A stretch of 64,000 nucleotides of DNA from Owenweeksia hongkongensis DSM 17368 (GTDB lineage Bacteria; Bacteroidota; Bacteroidia; Flavobacteriales; Schleiferiaceae). The notes below the pieces were generated by a model, which was given only the letters and a program-made list of their open reading frames with translations, was not told where the DNA came from and made no database searches. Both the position numbers and the translations under genes were made by a program. Every line of letters begins with the position of its first letter. Position 1 is the stretch's first letter. The stretch is from NCBI RefSeq assembly GCF_000236705.1, contig NC_016599.1, positions 3,348,001 to 3,412,000 of the forward strand, given 5' to 3'. Shown one piece after another: positions 33,854-41,872 of this stretch.

Positions 33854-34035
33854 CCGAATTTGACAATGTGAATCAGGCGCATGTGCTCAAAGCACGTCTA
33901 CAGTCTGAAGGTATTCGAGTATATCTCCTCAATGAAAATCTAAATTCCATACTTCCCGGAGCCTTTTCTATGGTAAAGGTTCAGGTAGACCTGAATGACT
34001 CTTTTAGAGCGATGGACGTGTTGTATGAGGAGTAA
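33832..34035 (+). CDS. DUF2007 domain protein (putative signal-transducing protein)
   Basis: The 67-residue protein starts MAELVTIAEFDNVNQAHVLK and has LQSEGIRVYLLNEN and a final VKVQVDLNDSFRAMDVL. This matches the small DUF2007/PF09413 domain with a ferredoxin-like fold. Function is not established. It overlaps gldD by 22 bp and closes the mutY-gldD operon, 10 bp from the convergent ctaA. Confidence 0.85.
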   Translation: MAELVTIAEFDNVNQAHVLKARLQSEGIRVYLLNENLNSILPGAFSMVKVQVDLNDSFRAMDVLYEE

Positions 34036-34045
34036 GGTTGAGAGT

Positions 34046-35083
34046 TTAATCAACTAAAATTGTTCGGCTCTTTTCTGCTAAAGCAAACCTGATAATCGCG
34101 TAAAGCTGAAATGCTAAAAGTATAGTTCCTAAAAGCAAATGTGAAGGCTGTGCAAACTTGGGAACGTCAGCATAGTTTAGGATGATTCCTAAAAGTACTT
34201 CCAGCCCAATTAGTATCATTACGGCATTCAATTCTTTAAAGCCTAGCTGGTGTTTCTTATTGAATTTCCACAACCAATAATTGAGAACCAACACAATGAT
34301 TGAAAAACTACGGTGCACATAAAATTGCCAATCTAAGTTTTCAATCCAACTGCCACGGGCTATTCCGGCTTCGTTGAGGTGATCCACTTGCTCTCGAACC
34401 TGAGTGCCAATCACAATTTGGATAAGGGTAAGAATAATGCTGAGGAAAAATAGATTTTTGAAAAGAGGGGTGAAGCTCATCTTGGGTAAATTCTCTCTGT
34501 TGCTCATGGCAAGCTGAACCAATAGCAGAGCAACAATGAGCAAAGCGCCCATCATGTGGATGGTAATGCTGCCGGGGATAAGGTTTCCATCTACCACTAA
34601 TTTTCCGAGCCAGGCTTCAAAACCCAGCATAAAAAGACCCATAAAGGAAAGTGCAAAATAGCGCCAATCTTTGCGGATGTAGAGTGCCGTAATAAAAACC
34701 AAAATAAGCATTGGTATGCCCGAAAGGGCACCAAACAAACGGTTTATGTATTCTGTCCAGGTGTGAAAAGGGTTGAAAATGGCATAGTCATGCTTGGTAT
34801 ATTTTTCCCAATGCTCAGGCGAAAAGCTGCTGGCCGAGGTAAAGTCTTCACGAGCTACTTGCAGACTTTCATCTACTATTATGATTTGCCCTTTTACAAA
34901 CTCTTGGTTTGGGTGCCATTCTATTTGGTCGCGCTCGGTTGGTGGAATTAAGTGACCAAAGCACTTTGGCCAATCCGGGCACCCCATCCCTGAGCCAGTC
35001 ATCCGCACCACGCTACCAGCAATGATTACGAAGTAAATAAGTACTAATTCTAACCTGGTGAGTTTGCGTATCCACTTTTTCAT
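34046..35083 (-). CDS. ctaA: Heme A synthase (COX15/CtaA family)
   Basis: The 345-residue protein has about eight membrane helices in two four-helix halves. Family marks are GSVVRMTGSGMGCPDWPKCF in the first helix-loop, FHTWTEYINRLFGAL with its His, and later IHMMGALLIVALL, YVHRSFSIIVLVLN and QPSHLLLGTILLAFQ with heme-ligand His residues. It oxidises heme O to heme A for cytochrome c oxidase. The long loop after the first helix (about residues 45-110) is typical of the Bacteroidota/proteobacterial type. No ctaB or cox genes are adjacent. Confidence 0.93.
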   Translation of the reverse strand: MKKWIRKLTRLELVLIYFVIIAGSVVRMTGSGMGCPDWPKCFGHLIPPTERDQIEWHPNQEFVKGQIIIVDESLQVAREDFTSASSFSPEHWEKYTKHDYAIFNPFHTWTEYINRLFGALSGIPMLILVFITALYIRKDWRYFALSFMGLFMLGFEAWLGKLVVDGNLIPGSITIHMMGALLIVALLLVQLAMSNRENLPKMSFTPLFKNLFFLSIILTLIQIVIGTQVREQVDHLNEAGIARGSWIENLDWQFYVHRSFSIIVLVLNYWLWKFNKKHQLGFKELNAVMILIGLEVLLGIILNYADVPKFAQPSHLLLGTILLAFQLYAIIRFALAEKSRTILVD

Positions 35084-35152
35084 AGTGGCGCAAAATTAAG
35101 GTAGGAAGTGATACGGAACGATTCTAAATAGCCTGATTTTGTTTTAACCTTC

Positions 35153-35248
35153 ACCTGTCAGGTTGAGTGAAATTCTGAAAGAATTTTATATCGAAACTTG
35201 TTACATTTCGATACAAATTTCCTTGAAAATTTACTCAATGTGACAGGT
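35153..35248. repeat. Nested intergenic palindrome, copy 1
   Basis: The outer arms ACCTGTCAGGTTGAGT and ACTCAATGTGACAGGT and the inner arms TATCGAAA and TTTCGATA form one large 96-nt hairpin-like unit. The same order of arms (TGTCA..TGAGT / TATCGAA / TTCGATA / ACTCA..TGAC) recurs at 40429-40544. It lies in the 206-bp gap between ctaA and a lipoprotein gene. It is not a plain terminator: the stem is too long and there is no T run. Confidence 0.65.
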
Positions 35249-35289
35249 TTCTACGTTTTTGGATTTGAAATGACTTTCAGAAAAGACAC

Positions 35290-35676
35290 CTATTGCTTCT
35301 CAAATTTTCCCTGGCAAGGTTCAATACAAGGGTAGAAAATGATCAAATGATTTCCTGTAATTTCAAAGGGAAGCTTAGAGCAATTTGCCGATGTAATAGT
35401 GGAGTCGGTAAAAGAATAGGTACCTGTGGTAGATGAATTTGAGGAAATGGACATGTCGCAAAGTTTACCATTACTTACAACTGTACCGTTGGTTTTGAAC
35501 TCGATAGTTTTGTTGCTGCTTACAGGCTGAAAGGTTCCACTTCCATCTCCTGGGTCGGCTAATACTTCAATCAATTTATAGGTGTCTCCGGTGGCTGTTT
35601 CGGTTTGTTTGTCATCATCCTTGGAGCATGAAGTAATTGTTCCAAGGATCAGGAGAAATAGGGCTGCTCTTTTCAT
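35290..35676 (-). CDS. Small lipoprotein, lipocalin-like
   Basis: The 128-residue protein has a lipoprotein signal ending TITSC, then SKDDDKQTE (acidic lipoprotein linker). The beta-rich domain that follows has DTYKLIEVLADPGDGSGTFQ and SNKTIEFKTNGTVVSNG, which resembles lipocalin-like domains of Bacteroidota lipoproteins. It has four Cys residues in the mature domain. Function is unknown. A TACTTTTG promoter match (minus strand, 35758-35765) lies 82 bp upstream, inside the end of the preceding gene. Confidence 0.75.
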   Translation of the reverse strand: MKRAALFLLILGTITSCSKDDDKQTETATGDTYKLIEVLADPGDGSGTFQPVSSNKTIEFKTNGTVVSNGKLCDMSISSNSSTTGTYSFTDSTITSANCSKLPFEITGNHLIIFYPCIEPCQGKFEKQ

Positions 35677-35756
35677 GGTGTAAATTTTTTACGGGGTTTA
35701 CCTATTTGATGCGAATAGAGCAGGAATGGTTGCGTAGAAAGGACTATCAAAGTTTA

Positions 35757-36659
35757 TCAAAAGTAAATTTCCTGCGCCAGCCTAAACGTATTGGCATGCG
35801 CGTCAACTATGTCAGACAGCTTATGCGAATAACCACCGCCAATATTTACTGCCACGGGAATGTTGTTTTGTTTGCAGCTTTCCAACACAAATTTATCGCG
35901 CTGTTTGCAGCCGTCCATGCTTAGTCCAAGTCGGCCTAGTTTGTCGGTGGCTAATATATCTACACCACTTTGAAAAAAGATAAAATCAGGCTGAACTTCG
36001 TCAATAAGTCGTGGAAGGTTGTTTTCTAAAGTTTGAAGGTAAAGGCTGTCTTCTGTGCCATCGGGTAGTTCAATGTCAAGGTCTGAAGATTCTTTGTGCA
36101 TCGGGTAATTTTTTTCTCCATGCATGGAAAAAGTAAATACACGGCTTTCATTTTCCATAATCTTGGCCGTTCCATTTCCTTGGTGAACATCCAAATCTAC
36201 CACAAGAATTTGCTTCGCGAGATTATTATCCAAAAGCCAGTGGGATGCCAGGCAAATGTCATTAAGCAAACAAAAACCTTCACCACTATTGGCATAGGCG
36301 TGATGTGTGCCGCCCGCAATATTCATAGAAATGCCATGCTCCAAAGCATGTTTGGCATTGTCTATAGTACCCTGGCAAATGGTGATTTCACGCTCAACCA
36401 ATTTTGGTGTAAGCGGAAAACCAGTCTTACGTTCTTCTTGTCTGGTGAGGGAATTGGTTTTGAGTTTCTCCCAGTATTCTGCGGTATGCGTTCGTAGTAT
36501 TTGCTTTTCGCTGAGCTTCTCTGGGGTAAAAAAGTTGTCCTCGCTGCAGGTTCCTTCATACAAAAGTTGTTCAGGTATAAGCGAATATTTGACCATGGGA
36601 AAGCGATGACCAGGAGGTAAAGGGTGGTGGTAAATTGGAGAATAAGCGATTTTTAGCAT
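35757..36659 (-). CDS. Histone deacetylase-family (HDAC/AcuC-like) deacetylase
   Basis: The 300-residue protein has the arginase/deacetylase fold. Active-site GGTHHAYANSGEGFCLLND holds the tandem His pair. Zinc ligands lie in VVDLDVHQGNG (Asp, His) and in FQSGVDIL (Asp). The catalytic Tyr is in NIGGGYS. Bacterial relatives deacetylate acetyl-lysine, acetylpolyamines or acetoin-linked enzymes. The substrate here is unknown. The gene is 53 bp from the serine hydrolase gene on the same strand. Confidence 0.9.
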   Translation of the reverse strand: MLKIAYSPIYHHPLPPGHRFPMVKYSLIPEQLLYEGTCSEDNFFTPEKLSEKQILRTHTAEYWEKLKTNSLTRQEERKTGFPLTPKLVEREITICQGTIDNAKHALEHGISMNIAGGTHHAYANSGEGFCLLNDICLASHWLLDNNLAKQILVVDLDVHQGNGTAKIMENESRVFTFSMHGEKNYPMHKESSDLDIELPDGTEDSLYLQTLENNLPRLIDEVQPDFIFFQSGVDILATDKLGRLGLSMDGCKQRDKFVLESCKQNNIPVAVNIGGGYSHKLSDIVDAHANTFRLAQEIYF

Positions 36660-36711
36660 TACTGCGAAATAATGCTTTTTGTATAAAAGATGTTCAGATA
36701 CGCAGTATAAA

Positions 36712-37827
36712 TTAATCTACATCGCGTGAAAGGTAGCTGGCTTTTTGATTGGATTGCCTGTTTACTTCTATGTAAATGGTATTTGCAATGGCGGCAATTA
36801 CAGATTGTAAACTTTCTGGTGATTTGCCTTTGGTCATTATTCCGATAAGGAAGGGTTTGACAGGGTGGTAGACAATGGCAAAATGATGGTACTGATGATG
36901 AGTTTCGTCAATCTTGCGATGGCCATATTTTTGACTAACCTGTATTTCAGTTGGGATGGCTTGGCGAATGCCGTTGCCGTAACCTGTTTCTGCAAGCACG
37001 CTCAATGCTTTCTCCGACATTTCGGGAGATAAGTATGAAGCGTTGAAAAGCGTTCTGAAAAAGAAAGAATAACGTCTTACCGTGATGTAGTCGTCAGTAT
37101 AGTTTAAGTTATTCGGTGTTTCCAGTTTTAAGTCGGTCTCTACTTTATGACGAAATCCAGGTGCTACCTCGTCTATAAATTGCAGTAGGAGTATGGTTGC
37201 TTCATTGTCAGAAGCCACCACCATAATTTCCAAAAGCTGATCCACAGTATAGCTTCGGCCTTGTATTAGCGCACTTTTATCGCTAATTCCTTTGGCCTTA
37301 TAAATTTGCTCTGATGGTAAGTTGTATGAAATAGGGTACTTCAAAGTGCTAGGGTTCTGCTCGGCATATTTTAAAACGGTAATGAGCAGAGGAACTTTAA
37401 GCAGACTAGCAGGGGAGAATGTTTCTTTTTCATTGATCCCAATCACCTGGTCGTTGGTAAGATCACGGTAATAAACAGAAATGGAATTAGCCGCTCCTTT
37501 TGCAATTTGCTTGTCCACTCTATTCTGAATAATGCTGCTCAAGTCAGATACAGGACGAATATCGTATTCATGATACTCGGGTGAGTCGGCCAGAGGATTG
37601 GTAAAGCGTTTTTTCTTGAATGTAGAAACTGGTTTTTGTTCAACCGTTTTGACAGTGGATACCGTTGGGGCAGGTTCTTTTTTGTTGCCTGAAAAATAGA
37701 TAGCTGCAACGCCAATAAGAATACCGGCAGCAAAAATGAGAAGGTACAATCCCTTGGATGGTTTCTTCTCTATGGGGGCGGGTTTGTTTTTCAAATACTC
37801 TAAGAATAACGATGCAAAGTAGTTCAA
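36712..37827 (-). CDS. Membrane-anchored class A beta-lactamase-related serine hydrolase
   Basis: The 371-residue protein has an N-terminal membrane helix at about residues 27-46, a linker, and a penicillin-binding/beta-lactamase fold. SxxK is in SPASLLKVPLL and the SDN motif in VVASDNEATILLL. The position of the KTG motif holds KYG (VSQKYGHRKI), a change in the middle residue. The Glu of the class A omega loop was not identified. It is better called a PBP-like hydrolase than a resistance enzyme. Confidence 0.75.
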   Translation of the reverse strand: MNYFASLFLEYLKNKPAPIEKKPSKGLYLLIFAAGILIGVAAIYFSGNKKEPAPTVSTVKTVEQKPVSTFKKKRFTNPLADSPEYHEYDIRPVSDLSSIIQNRVDKQIAKGAANSISVYYRDLTNDQVIGINEKETFSPASLLKVPLLITVLKYAEQNPSTLKYPISYNLPSEQIYKAKGISDKSALIQGRSYTVDQLLEIMVVASDNEATILLLQFIDEVAPGFRHKVETDLKLETPNNLNYTDDYITVRRYSFFFRTLFNASYLSPEMSEKALSVLAETGYGNGIRQAIPTEIQVSQKYGHRKIDETHHQYHHFAIVYHPVKPFLIGIMTKGKSPESLQSVIAAIANTIYIEVNRQSNQKASYLSRDVD

Positions 37828-37858
37828 AAATGTATTTGCCGAGCAGCTTGAAAAATAA

Positions 37859-37892
37859 AATCCAGACTCAGTTTTTAACCTAAGTCTGGATT
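37859..37892 (-). terminator. Terminator after pheT
   Basis: A perfect 10-bp stem AATCCAGACT/AGTCTGGATT around a 14-nt loop, followed on the minus strand by a T-rich tract. It lies 28 bp past the pheT stop. Confidence 0.75.
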
Positions 37893-37920
37893 CAAAATAA
37901 CTTATGTGTGTAAAATAATT

Positions 37921-40347
37921 CTATCTAAGCTCTGCACCATATTGGTGCTTAAAGCTACCAAGAATTTTTTCCATCACTTTATCAACTTGTTTGTCGTTCA
38001 GGGTTTTTTCATCATCGCGCATCACAAAACTCATGGCGTATGACTTTTTGCCTTCTGGCAGATTTTTGCCTTCGTACACATCAAACAAGTTTACCTTACG
38101 GAGAATCTTCTTTTCGCTACGTTCTGCGGTCTGCTTCAAGTCTGTGTAGTTTACACCTTTATCCAAAAGCAAAGCTAAATCTCTGCGAACCTCCGGATAC
38201 TTTGGAAGCTCTTGGAACATGATGGTGTTTTTCTTTGCTTTTTTGGCTAAATATTCCCAGTTGAAATCAGCTACAAAAACGTCTTGTTTTACCTCTGCTT
38301 TTTTGGCTACAGCCGAATTTACTTTACCCAAAGTGATCACCTCCTGCTTATTGATGAAAATACCCAAGGCAAAATCATACATCGGGTTTTCTACTTCTTG
38401 CTCCGACCAGTTGCTGAAACCAAGAGAAGTAAGGATAAATTCTACTTCTGCTTTTAAGTAATAGAAATCAGTTTTTCCGGCTGGTGCTTTCCACACTTCT
38501 GCCTGCTGATTTCCGGTTTTAGTAATAGCTAAGCGTTGTTGCTCGCTGTATTTGCCATCAATATTTTGGTACACCTTTCCAAACTCGTACAAGCTAAGGT
38601 TGGGGCGCTGGCGGTTAGCATTGCGAGACACAGTTTCTAAAGCTCCAAAAATTAAAGTCTGACGCATCACGCCTAAATCCTGACTAAGCGGATTTAGCAT
38701 AGCTACAGATTCTTCTTCTTTAAAGCCATTGCCTGCGTAGTATGAACTCTTGGTTAAAGAGTTGTTCATGATTTCATTAAAACCACGGGCACTGAGTGCC
38801 GAGCTAACTTTTTCGCGGTAACGCGCCTCACTTTTTTGATCCGTTTGCGCTACAGAAATGTGCATTTTGTGCCCGATATCAATGGCGTTAAAACCATAAA
38901 TGCGAAGTATTTCTTCTACAATATCAGCTTCGCGAGTTACATCTGCACGGTATGGAGGCACGGAAAGCAAAAGTGTATCATTGCCATTATCCGACTTTAT
39001 TTGAATGTCAAGTGCATTAAGGATTTTACGAACCATATGCGGTTCTATTTCCTGACCTATCAAAGTATTGATGCGATCTAGATTCACCTCAATTTCGGTG
39101 TGCTCAATTTCAGTTGGATATTCATCTTTGATGTCCATCGAAATTTCACCACCACAAATGTCGCGCATCATAATAGCCGCACGCTTTAGCGCGTAAATTG
39201 TCATTTCAGGATCTACGCCACGCTCATATCTAAATGAAGCATCGGTATTCAAAGCGTGTCTCTTGGCCGTTTTACGAACCGAAACAGAATTGAAATAAGC
39301 TGCTTCAATAAACACCTCAGTAGTTTTTTCGCTTACGCCTGAATGCAAACCGCCCATTACACCAGCGATGGCTACAGGTTTTTCGGTGTCACAAATCATT
39401 AAGTCGTTAGCATCAAGTTCGCGCTCTTTGTCGTCCAAAGTGGTAAACTTGGACCCTGCCGGAAGATGCTTTACAACGATGGTGTTGCCAGCAATTTCCT
39501 TGGCATCAAAAGCATGAAGCGGGTGCCCTGTTTCGTGAAGTACATAGTTGGTAATATCCACCACATTGTTGATAGGGCCAATGCCAATCGCACGAAGGCG
39601 ATTTTGTAACCAGTCAGGTGATGGGCCAACTTTTATATTTTTAAGCGAAACACCAGCATAGCGAGGGCAAGCATCGGTGTCTTCTACTTTTATGGTAAAG
39701 GGTAAATCTTTTGCGGAAACGCTAAATGAAGAAACAGTTGGTAAAGCAGATTCTACACCTTCTTTTCCTTGGCGGATAAGAGCAGCGCGTAAATCGCGAG
39801 CTACTCCAAAATGACACATGGCATCGGTACGGTTTGGCGTAAGGCCAATTTCGAAAACAAAATCACTTTCAATTTTGAAATACTCAGCAGCTGGAGTTCC
39901 AACTTTCGCTTCAGCGGGAAGAACCATAATGCCATCGTGAGATTGCCCCATTCCGAGCTCATCCTCAGCGCAAATCATTCCTTCTGAAACTTCACCGCGG
40001 ATTTTACTTTTCTTAATTGTGAAATCACCTTCTTCGGTGTAAATGATGGTACCTACGGTAGCCACAACTACCTTTTGGCCAGCTGCCACATTTGGCGCAC
40101 CACACACAATTTCTAATGGAGTTTCTCCACCTACATTTACTGTAGTCTTGCGAAGACGGTCAGCATTGGGGTGTTGTTCGCAAGTAAGCACTTCGCCAAT
40201 CACCACGCCTTTTAGTCCACCTTTTATGGTTTCAATTTCATCTACACCTTCCACCTCAAGTCCGGTGTCGGTAAGAATTTCGGCAACAGCTGCCGGTTCA
40301 AGATTTATATTGATATATTCCTTAAGCCAGTTGTAGGAAATTTTCAT
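37921..40347 (-). CDS. pheT: Phenylalanyl-tRNA synthetase beta subunit
   Basis: The 808-residue protein has the expected domains in order. A tRNA-binding OB fold (EMAP-like, QHPNADRLRKTTVNVGG, residues 40-150) is followed by B3/B4 and by B5 with HPLHAFDAKEI. The catalytic-like core has VEEILRIYGFN, and the C-terminal ferredoxin-fold anticodon-binding domain has FQELPKYPEVRRDLAL. It forms an alpha2beta2 enzyme with PheS, which is not in this window. Length is typical. Confidence 0.96.
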   Translation of the reverse strand: MKISYNWLKEYININLEPAAVAEILTDTGLEVEGVDEIETIKGGLKGVVIGEVLTCEQHPNADRLRKTTVNVGGETPLEIVCGAPNVAAGQKVVVATVGTIIYTEEGDFTIKKSKIRGEVSEGMICAEDELGMGQSHDGIMVLPAEAKVGTPAAEYFKIESDFVFEIGLTPNRTDAMCHFGVARDLRAALIRQGKEGVESALPTVSSFSVSAKDLPFTIKVEDTDACPRYAGVSLKNIKVGPSPDWLQNRLRAIGIGPINNVVDITNYVLHETGHPLHAFDAKEIAGNTIVVKHLPAGSKFTTLDDKERELDANDLMICDTEKPVAIAGVMGGLHSGVSEKTTEVFIEAAYFNSVSVRKTAKRHALNTDASFRYERGVDPEMTIYALKRAAIMMRDICGGEISMDIKDEYPTEIEHTEIEVNLDRINTLIGQEIEPHMVRKILNALDIQIKSDNGNDTLLLSVPPYRADVTREADIVEEILRIYGFNAIDIGHKMHISVAQTDQKSEARYREKVSSALSARGFNEIMNNSLTKSSYYAGNGFKEEESVAMLNPLSQDLGVMRQTLIFGALETVSRNANRQRPNLSLYEFGKVYQNIDGKYSEQQRLAITKTGNQQAEVWKAPAGKTDFYYLKAEVEFILTSLGFSNWSEQEVENPMYDFALGIFINKQEVITLGKVNSAVAKKAEVKQDVFVADFNWEYLAKKAKKNTIMFQELPKYPEVRRDLALLLDKGVNYTDLKQTAERSEKKILRKVNLFDVYEGKNLPEGKKSYAMSFVMRDDEKTLNDKQVDKVMEKILGSFKHQYGAELR

Positions 40348-40428
40348 GTATCCGCAATTTTAGCTGGCAAAGGTAAAATTAGATTGGGATTAACGGATTT
40401 GAAAATTCGAATATTAGCTAATGAAATG

Positions 40429-40544
40429 CAGTGTCACCCTGAGTGACCGACCAAAGGGAGGTTTTATCGAAGGGGGAGTAACGAATCCAGTCTTCGATAC
40501 TTCATTTTCCTGCTGTCGCAGAAAACGAAACTCAGACTGACATT
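40429..40544. repeat. Nested intergenic palindrome, copy 2
   Basis: The outer arms CAGTGTCACCCTGAGT and ACTCAGACTGACATTG are imperfectly complementary. The inner arms TTATCGAAG and CTTCGATA are complementary. The architecture matches the 35153-35248 unit. It lies in the 215-bp gap upstream of pheT and after a thioredoxin gene on the same strand. Confidence 0.6.
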
Positions 40545-40562
40545 GAGGTCGAAAATGGAAAT

Positions 40563-41078
40563 CTAAAGCTCCGAAACGAAAGTCTTCTTATAATCGTCAA
40601 AAGGAGTTTTCTTGTAGCTATCACTGCCGATAAACTTGATAACTTCTTCAAACTGGGCAGGAGCCATATAGCCAGGGATGGGCTGAATCATTTTTAATTC
40701 TTCATCAAGGTATACCATGTGCGGGTAAGACATTTTTCCATTTAGAAGAGCTGCAGCCAATTCGTGGTAGCCTCTTTTGCCTTGAGCTACAAACTTGAAA
40801 GTGTGACCTTGAAAAACGATGGAGTCTTTTTGCTCGGCATTAAACTTTACAGCGTAGAAGTTTTCGTTTACATACTCGGCAATCTTTTCATTTTTGAAGG
40901 TATCCTTATCCATCTTTTTGCACCAGCCACACCAGTCAGTGTATACGTCAATCACAATCTTCTTTGGGTTTTCTTTGGCGGCAGCTTCGGCTTCTTCTAT
41001 GCTCATCCAATTTATGCTCTCCTGAGCAAAAGTGAAAGTAGAAGCGACTAGAGCAAAAAGTAGAAATAGGTTTTTCAT
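40563..41078 (-). CDS. Periplasmic thioredoxin-family protein
   Basis: The 171-residue protein has a signal peptide (MKNLFLLFALVASTFTFAQ) and a thioredoxin fold with the redox motif DWCGWCKKMD at about residue 50. The cis-Pro loop is probably SYPHMVYLD. This is the Thioredoxin_7/DUF255-like form, found secreted in Bacteroidota, and it probably reduces or isomerises disulfides in the periplasm. The partner is unknown. Confidence 0.87.
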   Translation of the reverse strand: MKNLFLLFALVASTFTFAQESINWMSIEEAEAAAKENPKKIVIDVYTDWCGWCKKMDKDTFKNEKIAEYVNENFYAVKFNAEQKDSIVFQGHTFKFVAQGKRGYHELAAALLNGKMSYPHMVYLDEELKMIQPIPGYMAPAQFEEVIKFIGSDSYKKTPFDDYKKTFVSEL

Positions 41079-41263
41079 GTCAAAATATTTTAGTTCTGCT
41101 TTTATTCAAAAGCTGTTCCAAATATAAGAGGATTATAAGAGTGCCAAAGTAGGGTAGATGACACTTGTGAAAAAACGAAAAATTAAGCCACTCAAACTGA
41201 CCCAACCTTTGAATAGAGAAAACGTGTATTTATGTATTCTACAACAAGGAAAAACTAAAAGCT

Positions 41264-41809
41264 ATGAAGCGCATTTTTATCAAATGGTTTGTTGTCCCCC
41301 TTTTTCTATGGATGTCTGTGGGATGTAAATACTATCAATATCGACCAGATTTAGGCTTGGAGCGATGGGAGTATCAAAGCTTTGATACAGAAGAATGGAG
41401 ACAGGTTGATGCACGGTATTGTCTTGTTCTACATTATGATAATGACACTGTAGAGCTATTTGATGTAACCTACCACAATTCAGAACTTTCGGGTAGTATA
41501 AAACCCTTTGCCGGTTTACCGTTAGAATATTTCAAAGATGCGGTTGATTATCCTGGGGAAAATATCAAACGTCCATTTGGAGGAGAATCTGGCCCAGCTA
41601 CAAATCAGATTCATTTCTTTCTGGATGGCTATACAAAGTTGGGTGCATCACAAGTGAAATTCGTCCTGTATCATGACGTTAGGGATATTGATTTTGTGAA
41701 ACAATCTCCATGGAATTTTGCCATAGGAGGAGGGGTGGCGTTGGGAAGTGCAGCGACAGGTGTGGTGCTTACCACACTTTTAATTATGGGTTTTGTAGTG
41801 GGTAAGTAG
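41264..41809 (+). CDS. Hypothetical lipoprotein with C-terminal membrane helix
   Basis: The 181-residue protein has a lipoprotein-type signal ending WMSVGC, a soluble part of about 120 residues with no motif I know, and a C-terminal hydrophobic helix rich in Gly and Ala (FAIGGGVALGSAATGVVL). A lipid anchor at one end and a membrane helix at the other is unusual. The helix could span the inner membrane or be part of an outer-membrane assembly. Confidence 0.65.
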   Translation: MKRIFIKWFVVPLFLWMSVGCKYYQYRPDLGLERWEYQSFDTEEWRQVDARYCLVLHYDNDTVELFDVTYHNSELSGSIKPFAGLPLEYFKDAVDYPGENIKRPFGGESGPATNQIHFFLDGYTKLGASQVKFVLYHDVRDIDFVKQSPWNFAIGGGVALGSAATGVVLTTLLIMGFVVGK

Positions 41810-41824
41810 GTATTAAAAAAAAAT

Positions 41825-41848
41825 AAGCCCCACCAAATGGCAGGGCTT
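41825..41848. terminator. Bidirectional terminator between convergent genes
   Basis: Stem AAGCCC/GGGCTT plus CC/GG around AAAT, preceded by an A run. It lies between the 41809 stop and the end of the POT gene at 41873. Confidence 0.6.
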
Positions 41849-41872
41849 TCCAATTTTGTAAAGAAAGAGTTT

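Noticed and set aside
35153-35248. The nested palindrome as a riboswitch or structured regulatory RNA leader
   Set aside because: A similar unit occurs elsewhere in an unrelated context, and its arms are too symmetric for a ligand-binding RNA. A repeat family fits better.
38836-39081. Plus-strand frames within pheT and other long minus-strand genes
   Set aside because: They lie wholly within well-supported genes and have shadow-like composition and no motifs.
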